DNA from: Marinobacter daqiaonensis
GTDB taxonomy: Bacteria; Pseudomonadota; Gammaproteobacteria; Pseudomonadales; Oleiphilaceae
DNA: 64,000 bases
Assembly (NCBI RefSeq): GCF_900115285.1
Contig: NZ_FOYW01000002.1
Location: 372,001 to 436,000, forward strand
Direction: 5' to 3'
Part shown: positions 35,268 to 42,903 of the stretch, one piece after another
Position numbering within the stretch: the first letter of the stretch is position 1
How the letters are laid out: the number at the start of each line of letters is the position of its first letter
Notes under the pieces: generated by a model
Databases searched by the model: none
Told to the model about the DNA's origin: nothing
What the model saw: the letters and a program-made list of their open reading frames with translations, nothing else
Made by a program: the position numbers and the translations under genes

Positions 35268-35323
35268 CCTGCCCTTCCGTATAGTTCTTTTACATTCCTT
35301 TACAAACTTCGCGAAAATTTTTC

Positions 35324-35350
35324 TAAAGGAACCCATTCCAGGGCCGTTAA
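35324..35350 (+). promoter_or_regulatory. sigma-28 (FliA) promoter for flagellin copy B
   Basis: TAAAGGAA, eleven bases, then GCCGTTAA: close to TAAAGTTT-N11-GCCGATAA. It lies about 90 bases before the flagellin start. Confidence 0.8.
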
Positions 35351-35439
35351 GCAGTGCAACAGGGCGGCGCTCCCAAAAACAGAGAACGGGCGCCACACCT
35401 TTTCCATGAAATGACGACAGATGTCGAAGGAGAAGCACT

Positions 35440-36903
35440 ATGGCTCTCGGTATTAACACAAACGTGGCGTCCCTCAGCGCTCAGAACCAGCTTCAGAAGT
35501 CTCAGGACCTGAGCAACCAGGCTCTGGAGCGTCTGTCTTCCGGTCTGCGGATCAACTCCGCCAAGGATGACGCCGCTGGTCTGGCGATCTCCACTCGCTT
35601 CCAGTCACAGATTCGTGGTCTGGATGTGGCCACCCGGAATGCCAACGACGGTATCTCCCTGGCCCAGACGGCCGAGGGTGCACTTGATGAAATCACCAAC
35701 AACCTCCAGCGGATCCGTGATCTGGCCGTTCAGTCGGCTAACGCCACCAACAGCGCGTCTGACCGTCAGGCCCTGGACCAGGAAGTAAAGCAGCGCCTTG
35801 CGGAAGTGGAGCGTATTTCCACCCAGACCGCTTTCAACGGCCTCAAGGTTCTGGACGGCAGTTTTGGAGAACAGGATTTCCAGGTTGGTGCCAACGCCGG
35901 GGAGACCATTGGTGTGGACCTGTCCCAGGGTACCCGTCGTGATCAGATCGGGTCGCTGGCTACGCTGGAAGGTACCGACGTGACTGGTGCGCTCTCTGCT
36001 GGTGATCTTGAAATCCAGGTCGGCACCGGTCCGTCCGTGGAAATTGGCGCCTCCGACAGTGATTCCGCGGAATCAATTGCCCAGGCGATCAAGGATGCGA
36101 ACGTCAGTGGTCTGACGTCCGTGACAGCTACTAACATCAACGAAGTCGCTTTCGCGGATATTGGCGCTTCTACTACTGCTGGTGAAGCGCGGACATACTC
36201 GGCGGATATCTCCGTAGGCACCGCCTCTTTTACCGTTTCTGTGACCGCGGACAGCGACGCCGACACCATCACTGAGGCGGAATTTGCCCAGGCAATCAAT
36301 GAGCAAGCAAGTGCCGCGGGTATTGAAGGTTTTACGGCTGAAGCTACTGCCGCCGCCACTTCCGGTATCGTATTCACGCAAGATGATGGCAAGAACTTTA
36401 CCATCACAGCTCAAGAAATAAGCACTAGCACAGGAACCGTCGCAACTGGCACTCAAGGATTTGCCTCCGCATCAATTAATACAGTCCAGCGCGGCCAGGT
36501 AACCATCGAGGCTCTGGAAGGCATCACACTGAACGGAACCAATGAAGTTGTTGCCGGCTTCGAAGATGGTCAAACAAAGGCGGCCACAGGCTCAATTGAC
36601 ACAGTCAGTGTTGCTGACGTTGACAAGGCAAACGACGCCATTAAGCGCATCGATTCAGCTCTGCAGACGGTAAATGGTATTCGTAGTGAGCTCGGTGCGG
36701 TCCAGAACCGCTTTGATTCCACTATCGCGAACCTGGCGACCACCTCAGAAAACCTGAGTGCCGCCAACAGCCGTATCCTGGATGCCGACTTCGCTGCAGA
36801 AACTGCGAAGCTCTCCAAGTCCCAGGTACTGCAGCAGGCCGGTATCTCCGTCCTGGCCCAGGCCAATGCACGGCCACAGCAGGTTCTGTCCCTCCTGCAG
36901 TAA
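35440..36903 (+). CDS. flagellin (copy B)
   Basis: The 487-residue flagellin has the canonical N-terminal ([34 protein letters not shown]) and C-terminal ([30 protein letters not shown]) helices. The variable centre, residues about 175-380, is Thr/Ala/Ser-rich; between 36150 and 36620 codon choice becomes AT-richer (ATA, AGC ACT, ACA) than in the ends, hinting that the exposed domain was exchanged. GAAGGAGAAG precedes the ATG. It heads the flagellin B, flaG, fliD, fliS block under a sigma-28 promoter and has a terminator just after the stop. Confidence 0.95.
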   Translation: MALGINTNVASLSAQNQLQKSQDLSNQALERLSSGLRINSAKDDAAGLAISTRFQSQIRGLDVATRNANDGISLAQTAEGALDEITNNLQRIRDLAVQSANATNSASDRQALDQEVKQRLAEVERISTQTAFNGLKVLDGSFGEQDFQVGANAGETIGVDLSQGTRRDQIGSLATLEGTDVTGALSAGDLEIQVGTGPSVEIGASDSDSAESIAQAIKDANVSGLTSVTATNINEVAFADIGASTTAGEARTYSADISVGTASFTVSVTADSDADTITEAEFAQAINEQASAAGIEGFTAEATAAATSGIVFTQDDGKNFTITAQEISTSTGTVATGTQGFASASINTVQRGQVTIEALEGITLNGTNEVVAGFEDGQTKAATGSIDTVSVADVDKANDAIKRIDSALQTVNGIRSELGAVQNRFDSTIANLATTSENLSAANSRILDADFAAETAKLSKSQVLQQAGISVLAQANARPQQVLSLLQ

Positions 36904-36923
36904 GTTGGGACTGACGGCTGACC

Positions 36924-36948
36924 ACCGGAGCCTTCGGGCTCCGGTTTT
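36924..36948 (+). terminator. intrinsic terminator after flagellin B
   Basis: ACCGGAGCC and GGCTCCGGT pair around a stable TTCG tetraloop, followed by a short T run. It separates the very abundant flagellin message from flaG. Confidence 0.85.
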
Positions 36949-36977
36949 ACGCCGTTCCAGGATAGCGAGGTAAAGCG

Positions 36978-37415
36978 ATGAATGACGTTAACCTGAACAG
37001 CCCGGATCTGAAGCTGGTTCGTGCCAGCGATCAGTCACCGGCAAGGGCACTGTCGTCATCTCAGGCCGCAGGCAGGAATGCCTCCGACCTTGCTTCCGCA
37101 TCCGCAGGCAGCACGACGAAAGTCCAGCCCGCCCAGCAGGCCATCGAGCCTTCCAAAGCCGAAAGGCTGAAGGAGCGCAGCGAAGCCCAGCGGGAGCAAC
37201 TGGATGACGCCGTTACCCAGCTGAACGATTTCGTACAGAACGTTCAGCGGGACCTGCAGTTCGAGGTGGACAACGACAAGGGTCAGACCATCGTCAGGGT
37301 GGTTGATCAGAAGACCCAGGAAGTAATCCGCCAGATTCCGGATGAGGTTGCATTGAGGTTGGCAGAGAACTTGCAGCAGGACGAACCGCTGACGTTGTTT
37401 AACATCAAGGTATAA
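36978..37415 (+). CDS. flaG: FlaG family protein
   Basis: A 145-residue protein with a disordered Ser/Ala-rich first half and the FlaG domain at about 70-145 (LNDFVQNVQRDLQFEVDNDKG, VRVVDQKTQEVIRQIPDEVALRLAENL; short forms LQFEVD and VIRQIP). FlaG affects filament length in pseudomonads. It lies 75 bases after flagellin B, with AGCGAGG before the ATG, and shares orientation with fliD and fliS. Confidence 0.9.
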   Translation: MNDVNLNSPDLKLVRASDQSPARALSSSQAAGRNASDLASASAGSTTKVQPAQQAIEPSKAERLKERSEAQREQLDDAVTQLNDFVQNVQRDLQFEVDNDKGQTIVRVVDQKTQEVIRQIPDEVALRLAENLQQDEPLTLFNIKV

Positions 37416-37455
37416 AAGCTTGCCGCTTTTGGCCTGATTTCAACAACGGTTATCC

Positions 37456-37492
37456 AGCACCGCCGCATCCCTAGAGGGTCCGGCGGTGTTCT
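37456..37492 (+). terminator. hairpin after flaG, possible terminator
   Basis: CACCGCCG and CGGCGGTG pair across 15 bases and are followed by only a weak T stretch, about 45 bases after the flaG stop. Confidence 0.45.
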
Positions 37493-37505
37493 GCGTTATG
37501 GATGT

Positions 37506-37637
37506 TTGCCGCGGAATCCGCGGAAGAACGCGGAAGGAAAAAAGAATGTTTAGCCACGGAATCCACGGAAAAACACGGAAAAATAAATAATTAAAAATCT
37601 TTTCTTCCGTGTCCTTCCGTGGATTCAGTGGCTAAAA
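37506..37637. repeat. nested palindromic repeat, copy 4 (no core, outer right arm missing)
   Basis: A CGCGGAA-type left arm (GCCGCGGAATCCGCGGAAG, 37507 on) is followed by a CACGGAA-type left arm (TAGCCACGGAATCCACGGAA) and its mirror ending at CAGTGGCTAAAA. The centre is a short AT-rich loop with no core hairpin, and no CGCGGAA right arm follows. It lies between flaG and the fliD promoter. Confidence 0.85.
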
Positions 37638-37689
37638 AAGTTTTGTTACAGGCTGTTACAAATCGGCACCGGGAATCTGGAAAAAGGGG

Positions 37690-37716
37690 CAAAGTTTTGC
37701 CGCCTCCTGCCGATAA
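37690..37716 (+). promoter_or_regulatory. sigma-28 (FliA) promoter for fliD-fliS
   Basis: CAAAGTTT, eleven bases, then a perfect GCCGATAA. It ends 44 bases before the fliD start. Confidence 0.85.
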
Positions 37717-37760
37717 ACTGAACAGTAGCAATCAGGCGCCCCCATGAGGAGGCAGAGGTT

Positions 37761-39749
37761 ATGGCAGGTATTTCGTCTTTAGGTATCGGTTCGGGGGTTC
37801 TCAGTTCCGATCTGGTGGATCAGCTGGTGGCTGCTGAGCGCAAGCCCACTGAAAACCGGCTGTCCCGGCAAACCCAGCAAACCGAAGCCCTGCTGTCGGC
37901 CTACGGCAAGTTGCGCAGTGCCGTGACTGAAATGCGCCTGCCCATGCGCCAGTTGAGCGCGCCGGATAACTTGAAGGCATTTTCCGCCAGCTCCTCTAAT
38001 GAAGACATTGCGGTGTCCGTCGACAGCACCAAGGCCAGTCGGGGCACCTATAACGTGGATGTGACCAGTCTGGCCTCTGCCCAGGCTCTGGCGTCCCAAA
38101 CGGTTTTTGCAGACCGTGACGCCACCAGTGTCGGCCAGGGAAAAATGACTCTGACCGTGGGAGACAAGGTCACCAGCATCACAGTTGATAGCAGTAACGA
38201 CACACTTCAGGGCCTGGCGAACGCCATCAATGACTCTGACGCAGGCGTTTCGGCCGGTGTCATCGATACCGGCAGTGGTTACCAACTGGTGCTTTCCGCG
38301 GATGAAACCGGCACGGCGAACGCGGTCAGCATCGCGGTCTCCGGCGACAATGTCGGTACCGACACCGATAATGACGGACTATCCCGGTTCGCATTTAATA
38401 GCAGCATGGATGCGGGTGCTGGCCTGACTGAAACGATCGCGGCGACGGACGCCGTAATGAGCGTCAATGGGGTGACAGTTACCCGCTCCAGCAACACCTT
38501 TGAGAATGTGATTGACGGTCTGACCTTCGATATTTCTGCCGTGGGACAGTCCACCATCAAGGTGAAGCAGGATCTGGGCGCGGTATCGGACCGAGTCCAG
38601 GGTTTCGTTGACAAGTTTAACGGCCTTCAAGGCACTATCGACAGCCTTGCGGGTTTTAACGCCGAGGCGGGCGTTGGTGGCCTGTTGAACGGCGACTCCA
38701 CCGTTCGAAACATCCAGAGCCAGATGCGTCAGATACTCACCCGCGTGGTACCTGGTCTGGAAAATGCCAGTGTGCGCAGCCTGGCGGATGTGGGCATTAC
38801 CACCAATTTTGAGACCGGAGGACTGGAGTTTGACCGGTCGAAATTTGAAGAGCAGCTCAAGAATAATCCGGATGATGTTACGGCTCTGTTTGCGGAGCAG
38901 GGACGAACCACGGATGGCCAGGTGGAGTTTGTTCGCAGCGGCACGGCCACTGAGCCGGGGAAATACGATATCAATGTCACCCAGGCCGCGACCCCGGGCA
39001 GCCTGACCGGCGGCACCGCTCTCGCTGCCACTTTTGATATTACCGACACCAACGACGAAATGACTCTGCAGGTGAACGGCGACACCAGCGTCAGCCTCAA
39101 GCTGACCCAGGGCGCGGGTCTCACCCAGCAGCAGGTACTGGACGACATTCAGGCGCAGCTCGACAGCAATAATGCTCTCAATGCGGCCGGTACCAATGTC
39201 CAGGTTGGTGTGGATTCCGCTGGCATGCTGACATTTACCTCGTCGACCTACGGTAAGGATTCCAGCGTCACACTGACCAGTGCGGAAAATGGCGCTACCT
39301 TCGGGCTGGACACCAACACCAGTACCAGTGGCCTGGATGTGGCGGGGACCATTGATGGTCGAACCGCGGAAGGAGACGGACAGGTTCTGTTCCTGGGTAG
39401 CGGCAACGGCGGAGCTTCAGGCCTCCAGGTGCGAATCCTCGGCGACCAGACCGGCAGTCGGGGGTCAATTACCTTTATCGAAGGGGTCGCCGAACGCACG
39501 GTGAACCTCGTGACGAATGTTGTTGGAGCCGACGGTGCCATCGAGTCGAGGACCGATAGCCTGAACCGGGAACTGGAGCAGATCCAGGAGAGCCGGGTGC
39601 GGCTGGAGGAAGGTATAACGTCCTACCGTGAACGCCTGGTCGCCCAGTTCAGCGCCGCCGACTCCCTTATTTCACAGCTCAACAGTACCCGTGACTACGT
39701 CACTCAGCAGCTGGCGGCGCTGGCGCCCCAGAACAATCGCGACAACTAG
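37761..39749 (+). CDS. fliD: flagellar filament cap protein FliD
   Basis: The 662-residue protein caps the growing filament and folds flagellin at the tip. The N-terminal FliD domain opens GIGSGVLSSDLVDQLVAAERKPTENR (residues 8-33; key part SDLVDQLVAAERKP), a Ser/Thr/Asp-rich central region follows, and the C-terminal helices (LEQIQESRVRLEEGITSYRERLVAQF, about 610-640) end with TRDYVTQQLAALAP. It is longer than the roughly 470 residues of Pseudomonas FliD, the extra length lying in the exposed centre. AGGAGG lies upstream. First gene of the fliD-fliS unit. Confidence 0.93.
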   Translation: MAGISSLGIGSGVLSSDLVDQLVAAERKPTENRLSRQTQQTEALLSAYGKLRSAVTEMRLPMRQLSAPDNLKAFSASSSNEDIAVSVDSTKASRGTYNVDVTSLASAQALASQTVFADRDATSVGQGKMTLTVGDKVTSITVDSSNDTLQGLANAINDSDAGVSAGVIDTGSGYQLVLSADETGTANAVSIAVSGDNVGTDTDNDGLSRFAFNSSMDAGAGLTETIAATDAVMSVNGVTVTRSSNTFENVIDGLTFDISAVGQSTIKVKQDLGAVSDRVQGFVDKFNGLQGTIDSLAGFNAEAGVGGLLNGDSTVRNIQSQMRQILTRVVPGLENASVRSLADVGITTNFETGGLEFDRSKFEEQLKNNPDDVTALFAEQGRTTDGQVEFVRSGTATEPGKYDINVTQAATPGSLTGGTALAATFDITDTNDEMTLQVNGDTSVSLKLTQGAGLTQQQVLDDIQAQLDSNNALNAAGTNVQVGVDSAGMLTFTSSTYGKDSSVTLTSAENGATFGLDTNTSTSGLDVAGTIDGRTAEGDGQVLFLGSGNGGASGLQVRILGDQTGSRGSITFIEGVAERTVNLVTNVVGADGAIESRTDSLNRELEQIQESRVRLEEGITSYRERLVAQFSAADSLISQLNSTRDYVTQQLAALAPQNNRDN

Positions 39750-39809
39750 GTCCGCTCCCGGGAGCGACTGATTAACACCAGCCCAAGCCGGTGAACAAAG
39801 AGGTTAACT

Positions 39810-40217
39810 ATGAACGGTCTACAGGCATACCAGCGCGTCAACACCCAGACCAGCATCACCGACGCTGACCCCCACAAGTTGATCCAGCTGCTGTACAACG
39901 GCGCCCTGGAACGCATCAATATGGCCAAGGCCCGGATGCAGCAGAAGGACTACGCCGGCAAGGCCCAGGTGATCAACAAGGCTATCGAGATCATTGGCGG
40001 CCTGCGTAGCTTTCTGGACTTTGAAAAGGGCGGCGAACTGGCCGCGCGGCTGGAAGCACTTTACGACTACATGGAGCGCACCCTGCTGGAAGCCAGTGCA
40101 AAGAACGACATGGCCAAGCTGGACGAAGTGGCAAACCTGCTGCGTTCCGTGAAAGAGGGCTGGGACGGTATCCGTGAGGAAGTGACCAGCCAGCAGCGTT
40201 CTGCGGCTGCGGTCTGA
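39810..40217 (+). CDS. fliS: flagellin export chaperone FliS
   Basis: The 135-residue four-helix chaperone binds the C-terminus of flagellin before export. It opens QAYQRVNTQTSITDADPHKLIQLLYNGAL (in part: YQRVNTQTSITDADPHKL), typical of FliS, and has the helix KAIEIIGGLRSFLDFEKGGELA. AAAGAGG precedes the ATG, 60 bases after fliD. A nested repeat begins three bases after its stop. No fliT or fleQ follows; the flagellar block ends here. Confidence 0.95.
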   Translation: MNGLQAYQRVNTQTSITDADPHKLIQLLYNGALERINMAKARMQQKDYAGKAQVINKAIEIIGGLRSFLDFEKGGELAARLEALYDYMERTLLEASAKNDMAKLDEVANLLRSVKEGWDGIREEVTSQQRSAAAV

Positions 40218-40220
40218 TAT

Positions 40221-40427
40221 TTGCCGCGGAATCCGCAGAAGTACGCGGAAAAGGCTTTTTTTAGCCACGGAATCCACGGAAAACACGGAAGAAAAGCGAA
40301 GTAAAAAGGGCGGCGGGTAACCTGGAAACCGGAGGGTACCCGCACCCAAGCTCTTTTCTTTCTGGTCTTGTTCCGTGTCCTTCCGTGGATTCCGTGGCTA
40401 ACCCTTTCCTTGTTTTCTTCCGCGGCG
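40221..40427. repeat. nested palindromic repeat, copy 5 (three layers, core reversed)
   Basis: Outer CGCGGAA left arm (40223 on), CACGGAA left arm (TTAGCCACGGAATCCACGG, 40261 on), core at about 40309-40348 (CGGGTAACCTGG facing GGGTACCCGCACCC), CACGGAA right arm ending GGCTAACC near 40403 and a shortened outer right arm TTCTTCCGCGGC near 40416-40427. Read on the minus strand, the core aligns with the plus-strand core of copies 2 and 7. Confidence 0.88.
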
Positions 40428-40498
40428 AGCTCAAGGCCCACCCAATAGCCATTCCCCCCGCACTCCCGTACAATATGCGCCTTCTTTTCCGAGTCAAT

Positions 40499-40521
40499 AA
40501 AATGGGGTCAGACCCTATTTT
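40499..40521. repeat. short palindrome with GGGTCAGACCC centre upstream of argG
   Basis: AAAATGGGGTC faces GACCCTATTTT with one mismatch. Palindromes with this centre are often seen near REP-associated transposases in proteobacteria; none is present here. It lies 30 bases before the argG start and could affect its translation or transcription. Confidence 0.45.
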
Positions 40522-40550
40522 TCGTTTTATCGAATCGCAGGAGCAAGGGC

Positions 40551-41762
40551 ATGTCTGATATCAAGAAGGTGGTGCTGGCCTATTCCGGTGGCCTGGATAC
40601 CTCCGTTATCGTTCGCTGGCTGCAGGACACCTACAACTGTGAGGTTGTGACCTTTACTGCCGACATCGGCCAGGGTGAGGAAGTGGAGCCGGCCCGGGAG
40701 AAGGCCAAGAAGCTGGGCGTGAACGAAATCTACATTGAAGACCTGCGCGAAGAGTTCGTCCGCGACTACGTGTTCCCCATGTTCCGCGCCAACACCATCT
40801 ATGAGGGCGAGTACCTGCTGGGTACCTCCATTGCCCGCCCCCTGATCGCCAAGCGCCTGGTGGAAATCGCCAACGAGACCGGCGCCGATGCCATCTCCCA
40901 CGGTGCCACCGGCAAGGGTAACGACCAGGTGCGTTTCGAGCTGGGCGCATACGCCCTGAAGCCCGGCGTGAAGGTCATCGCTCCCTGGCGCGAGTGGGAC
41001 CTGAACTCCCGCGAGAAGCTGCTGGCCTACTGCGACGAGCGTGATATTCCAGTGGAGAAGAAGAAGGGCAAGAGCCCGTACTCCATGGATGCCAACCTGC
41101 TGCACATCTCCTATGAAGGCATCAACCTGGAAGACCCCTGGGCGGAAGCCGAGGAAGACATGTGGCGCTGGACCGTTTCACCGGAGTCCGCCCCGGAGAA
41201 GCCCACCTATGTGGAGCTGACCTATAAGAAGGGTGACATTGTTGCCATCGACGGCCAGGACATGAAGCCCCACGTGGTGCTGGAAACCCTGAACAAGCTG
41301 GCGGGCGACAACGGTATCGGCCGTCTGGACATCGTCGAGAACCGCTACGTGGGCATGAAGTCCCGCGGCTGCTACGAAACCCCGGGCGGCACCATCATGC
41401 TGCGGGCCCACCGCGCCATCGAGTCCATCACCCTGGACCGCGAAGTCGCCCACCTGAAAGACAGCATCATGCCCCGTTATGCGGAAGTCATCTACAACGG
41501 CTACTGGTGGTCCCCGGAGCGCGAAGCCCTCCAGGCCCTGATCGACCAGACCCAGCACTACGTCAACGGCACCGTGCGCCTGAAGCTCTACAAGGGCAAC
41601 GTCGATGTAGTGGGCCGTAAGTCCGAAGACTCCCTGTTCGACGAGAAGATCGCCACCTTCGAGGAAGACCAGGGCGCCTATGACCAGAAAGACGCCGAAG
41701 GCTTTATCAAGCTCAACGCCCTGCGGCTGCGAATTGCCGCCGGCAAGGGCCGCAAGCTTTAA
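40551..41762 (+). CDS. argG: argininosuccinate synthase
   Basis: The 403-residue enzyme joins citrulline and aspartate with ATP in arginine synthesis. The ATP loop is [18 protein letters not shown] near residue 7; [17 protein letters not shown] near residue 115 and [16 protein letters not shown] near residue 178 match the family closely. CAGGAG precedes the ATG. It stands alone with a GGGTCAGACCC palindrome upstream and a full nested repeat starting eight bases after the stop. Confidence 0.96.
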   Translation: MSDIKKVVLAYSGGLDTSVIVRWLQDTYNCEVVTFTADIGQGEEVEPAREKAKKLGVNEIYIEDLREEFVRDYVFPMFRANTIYEGEYLLGTSIARPLIAKRLVEIANETGADAISHGATGKGNDQVRFELGAYALKPGVKVIAPWREWDLNSREKLLAYCDERDIPVEKKKGKSPYSMDANLLHISYEGINLEDPWAEAEEDMWRWTVSPESAPEKPTYVELTYKKGDIVAIDGQDMKPHVVLETLNKLAGDNGIGRLDIVENRYVGMKSRGCYETPGGTIMLRAHRAIESITLDREVAHLKDSIMPRYAEVIYNGYWWSPEREALQALIDQTQHYVNGTVRLKLYKGNVDVVGRKSEDSLFDEKIATFEEDQGAYDQKDAEGFIKLNALRLRIAAGKGRKL

Positions 41763-41770
41763 GGCCTGAT

Positions 41771-42003
41771 TGGCTGCGGAATCCGCGGAAGTACGCGGAA
41801 GGAAAGACTGATTTAGCCACGGAAACCACGGAAAACACGGAAGAAAAGCATAAGGAAATGGGTTGCGGGTACCCCAGAGCGAGAAGGTGCCCGCAACCAC
41901 GGGGTCTTTTTTCTTTGTCCCTTTTCCGTGTCCTTCCGTGGATTCCGTGGCCAATATATCTTTTTCGTTTTTTTCCGCGTACTTCCGCGTATTCCGCGGC
42001 AAA
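41771..42003. repeat. nested palindromic repeat, copy 6 (complete three-layer form)
   Basis: CGCGGAA left arm (GGCTGCGGAATCCGCGGAAG), CACGGAA left arm (TTTAGCCACGGAAACCACGG), core at about 41859-41900 (GGTTGCGGGTACC facing GGTGCCCGCAACC), CACGGAA right arm ending GATTCCGTGGCC and outer right arm ending ACTTCCGCGTATTCCGCGGC. All six arms and the core are present, about 233 bases in total. Confidence 0.9.
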
Positions 42004-42010
42004 AAAAACC

Positions 42011-42042
42011 AAAAAAAAGGCCAACCCGATGAGGGGCTGGCC
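42011..42042 (-). terminator. minus-strand intrinsic terminator with no annotated gene upstream
   Basis: On the minus strand GGCCAGCCCC, a short loop and GGGTTGGCC are followed by eight T. No minus-strand protein gene ends here, so it probably ends a non-coding transcript. Confidence 0.75.
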
Positions 42043-42195
42043 AGAGAACAACAAACAAGGAAAGATCGAACTGCCTGAAACAACACAACCGGGTCCCAAA
42101 ATGCCGGTGAGGGTACAGCAGACTCCCTCACCGTTGGGTATGGATACTGCCAGGGGATACCACACCATTCCCCCGATCCACATGGCTAGAATACT
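42011..42195 (-). ncRNA. candidate small RNA
   Basis: The minus strand from about 42195 down to the terminator carries three possible hairpins: GGGG/CCCC arms near 42163-42143, a perfect GGTGAGGG/CCCTCACC stem near 42135-42109, and ACCGG/CCGGT near 42113-42093 (competing slightly with the previous). Several GGA triplets (GTGGATC, GGGGAATG, GAGGGAG, TTGGGAC) lie at or near loops, as in CsrA-binding RNAs. A TATTCT -10-like box is near 42190 but there is no clear -35. Length would be about 185 bases. The family is not recognised and the 5' end is a guess. Confidence 0.35.
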
Positions 42196-42202
42196 GCTTT
42201 GC

Positions 42203-42243
42203 CGGTAACGGGTCTGTTGGCCTTGTGTGTTTGTCTGTTACCG
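42203..42243. other. inverted repeat upstream of the candidate small RNA
   Basis: CGGTAAC (42203-42209) and GTTACCG (42237-42243) face each other across 27 bases, each next to a TCTGTT or TCTG-like sequence. It is placed where an activator or repressor of the minus-strand transcript, or of yajQ, could bind. Confidence 0.3.
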
Positions 42244-42380
42244 CGTGTTTCTCCTCTCCCTCGCCCGATTACCGGGTTTCTGAAATGTCCGCCGGCCAGG
42301 GTCGATGTGGCCGCCATTTGCCGCTATGCTATGGTCCTTTCCCAGCCCCAGTAAGCTTCAAGATCAGGAGACCGAACACC

Positions 42381-42863
42381 ATGCCTTCTTTTGATATCGT
42401 TTCCGAAATCGACATGCACGAAGTCACCAATGCCGTGGACCAGGCCAGGCGGGAGCTGGGCAACCGCTGGGACTTCAAGAATGTCGAGGCGGATATCGAG
42501 CTGGATGACCAGACCATTACCCTCAGTGCGGAGCAGGAGTTCCAGATCGAGCAGCTTCTGGAGATGCTGCGCATGGCTTTCGCCAAGCGTGATATAGATA
42601 CCCGCGCCATTGACGATGACGGCGAGAGCAAGTCCGGCAAGCTGGTAAAGAAGCACCTGAAGCTGCGCCAGGGAATTGAAACCGATCAGGCCAAGAAGAT
42701 CGTCAAGATGATCAAGGAAGCCAAACTCAAGGTTCAGGCCAGCATCCAGGGCGATAAAGTGCGGGTGACGGGCAAGAAGCGGGACGACCTTCAGGAGGCG
42801 ATCGCCATGCTCAAGGGGAGCGATCTTGACCTGCCGCTGCAATTCAACAACTTCCGTGACTGA
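42381..42863 (+). CDS. yajQ: YajQ family c-di-GMP-binding protein
   Basis: A 160-residue two-domain protein of normal YajQ length; it opens MPSFDIVSEIDMHEVTNAVDQ (in part: PSFDIVSEIDMHEV) and has KLRQGIETDQAKKIVKMIKE in the second domain. Family members bind nucleotides, and the Xanthomonas one senses c-di-GMP to control virulence genes. AGGAG sits upstream of ATG 42381. It may share a transcript with the downstream AmpG-like permease, 40 bases away. Confidence 0.93.
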   Translation: MPSFDIVSEIDMHEVTNAVDQARRELGNRWDFKNVEADIELDDQTITLSAEQEFQIEQLLEMLRMAFAKRDIDTRAIDDDGESKSGKLVKKHLKLRQGIETDQAKKIVKMIKEAKLKVQASIQGDKVRVTGKKRDDLQEAIAMLKGSDLDLPLQFNNFRD

Positions 42864-42903
42864 GCTGGAGTAGCCCATTTTCTCAAGGATTGATTCCGCC
42901 TGG

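Larger units (their letters stand above)
34838..35439. other. intergenic region between divergent flagellins
   Basis: About 600 bases hold the sigma-54 candidate of copy A, the sigma-28 promoter of copy B and a degenerate relic of the nested repeats at 35190-35267. The stretch 34970-35180 contains an A/T tract (TTTTTTAAAAAAAAG) but no gene I can support. Confidence 0.55.

Noticed and set aside
41713..42183. Minus-strand frame over the candidate small RNA and repeat copy 6
   Set aside because: It reads through a strong terminator and a nested repeat and has no ribosome-binding site or domain.
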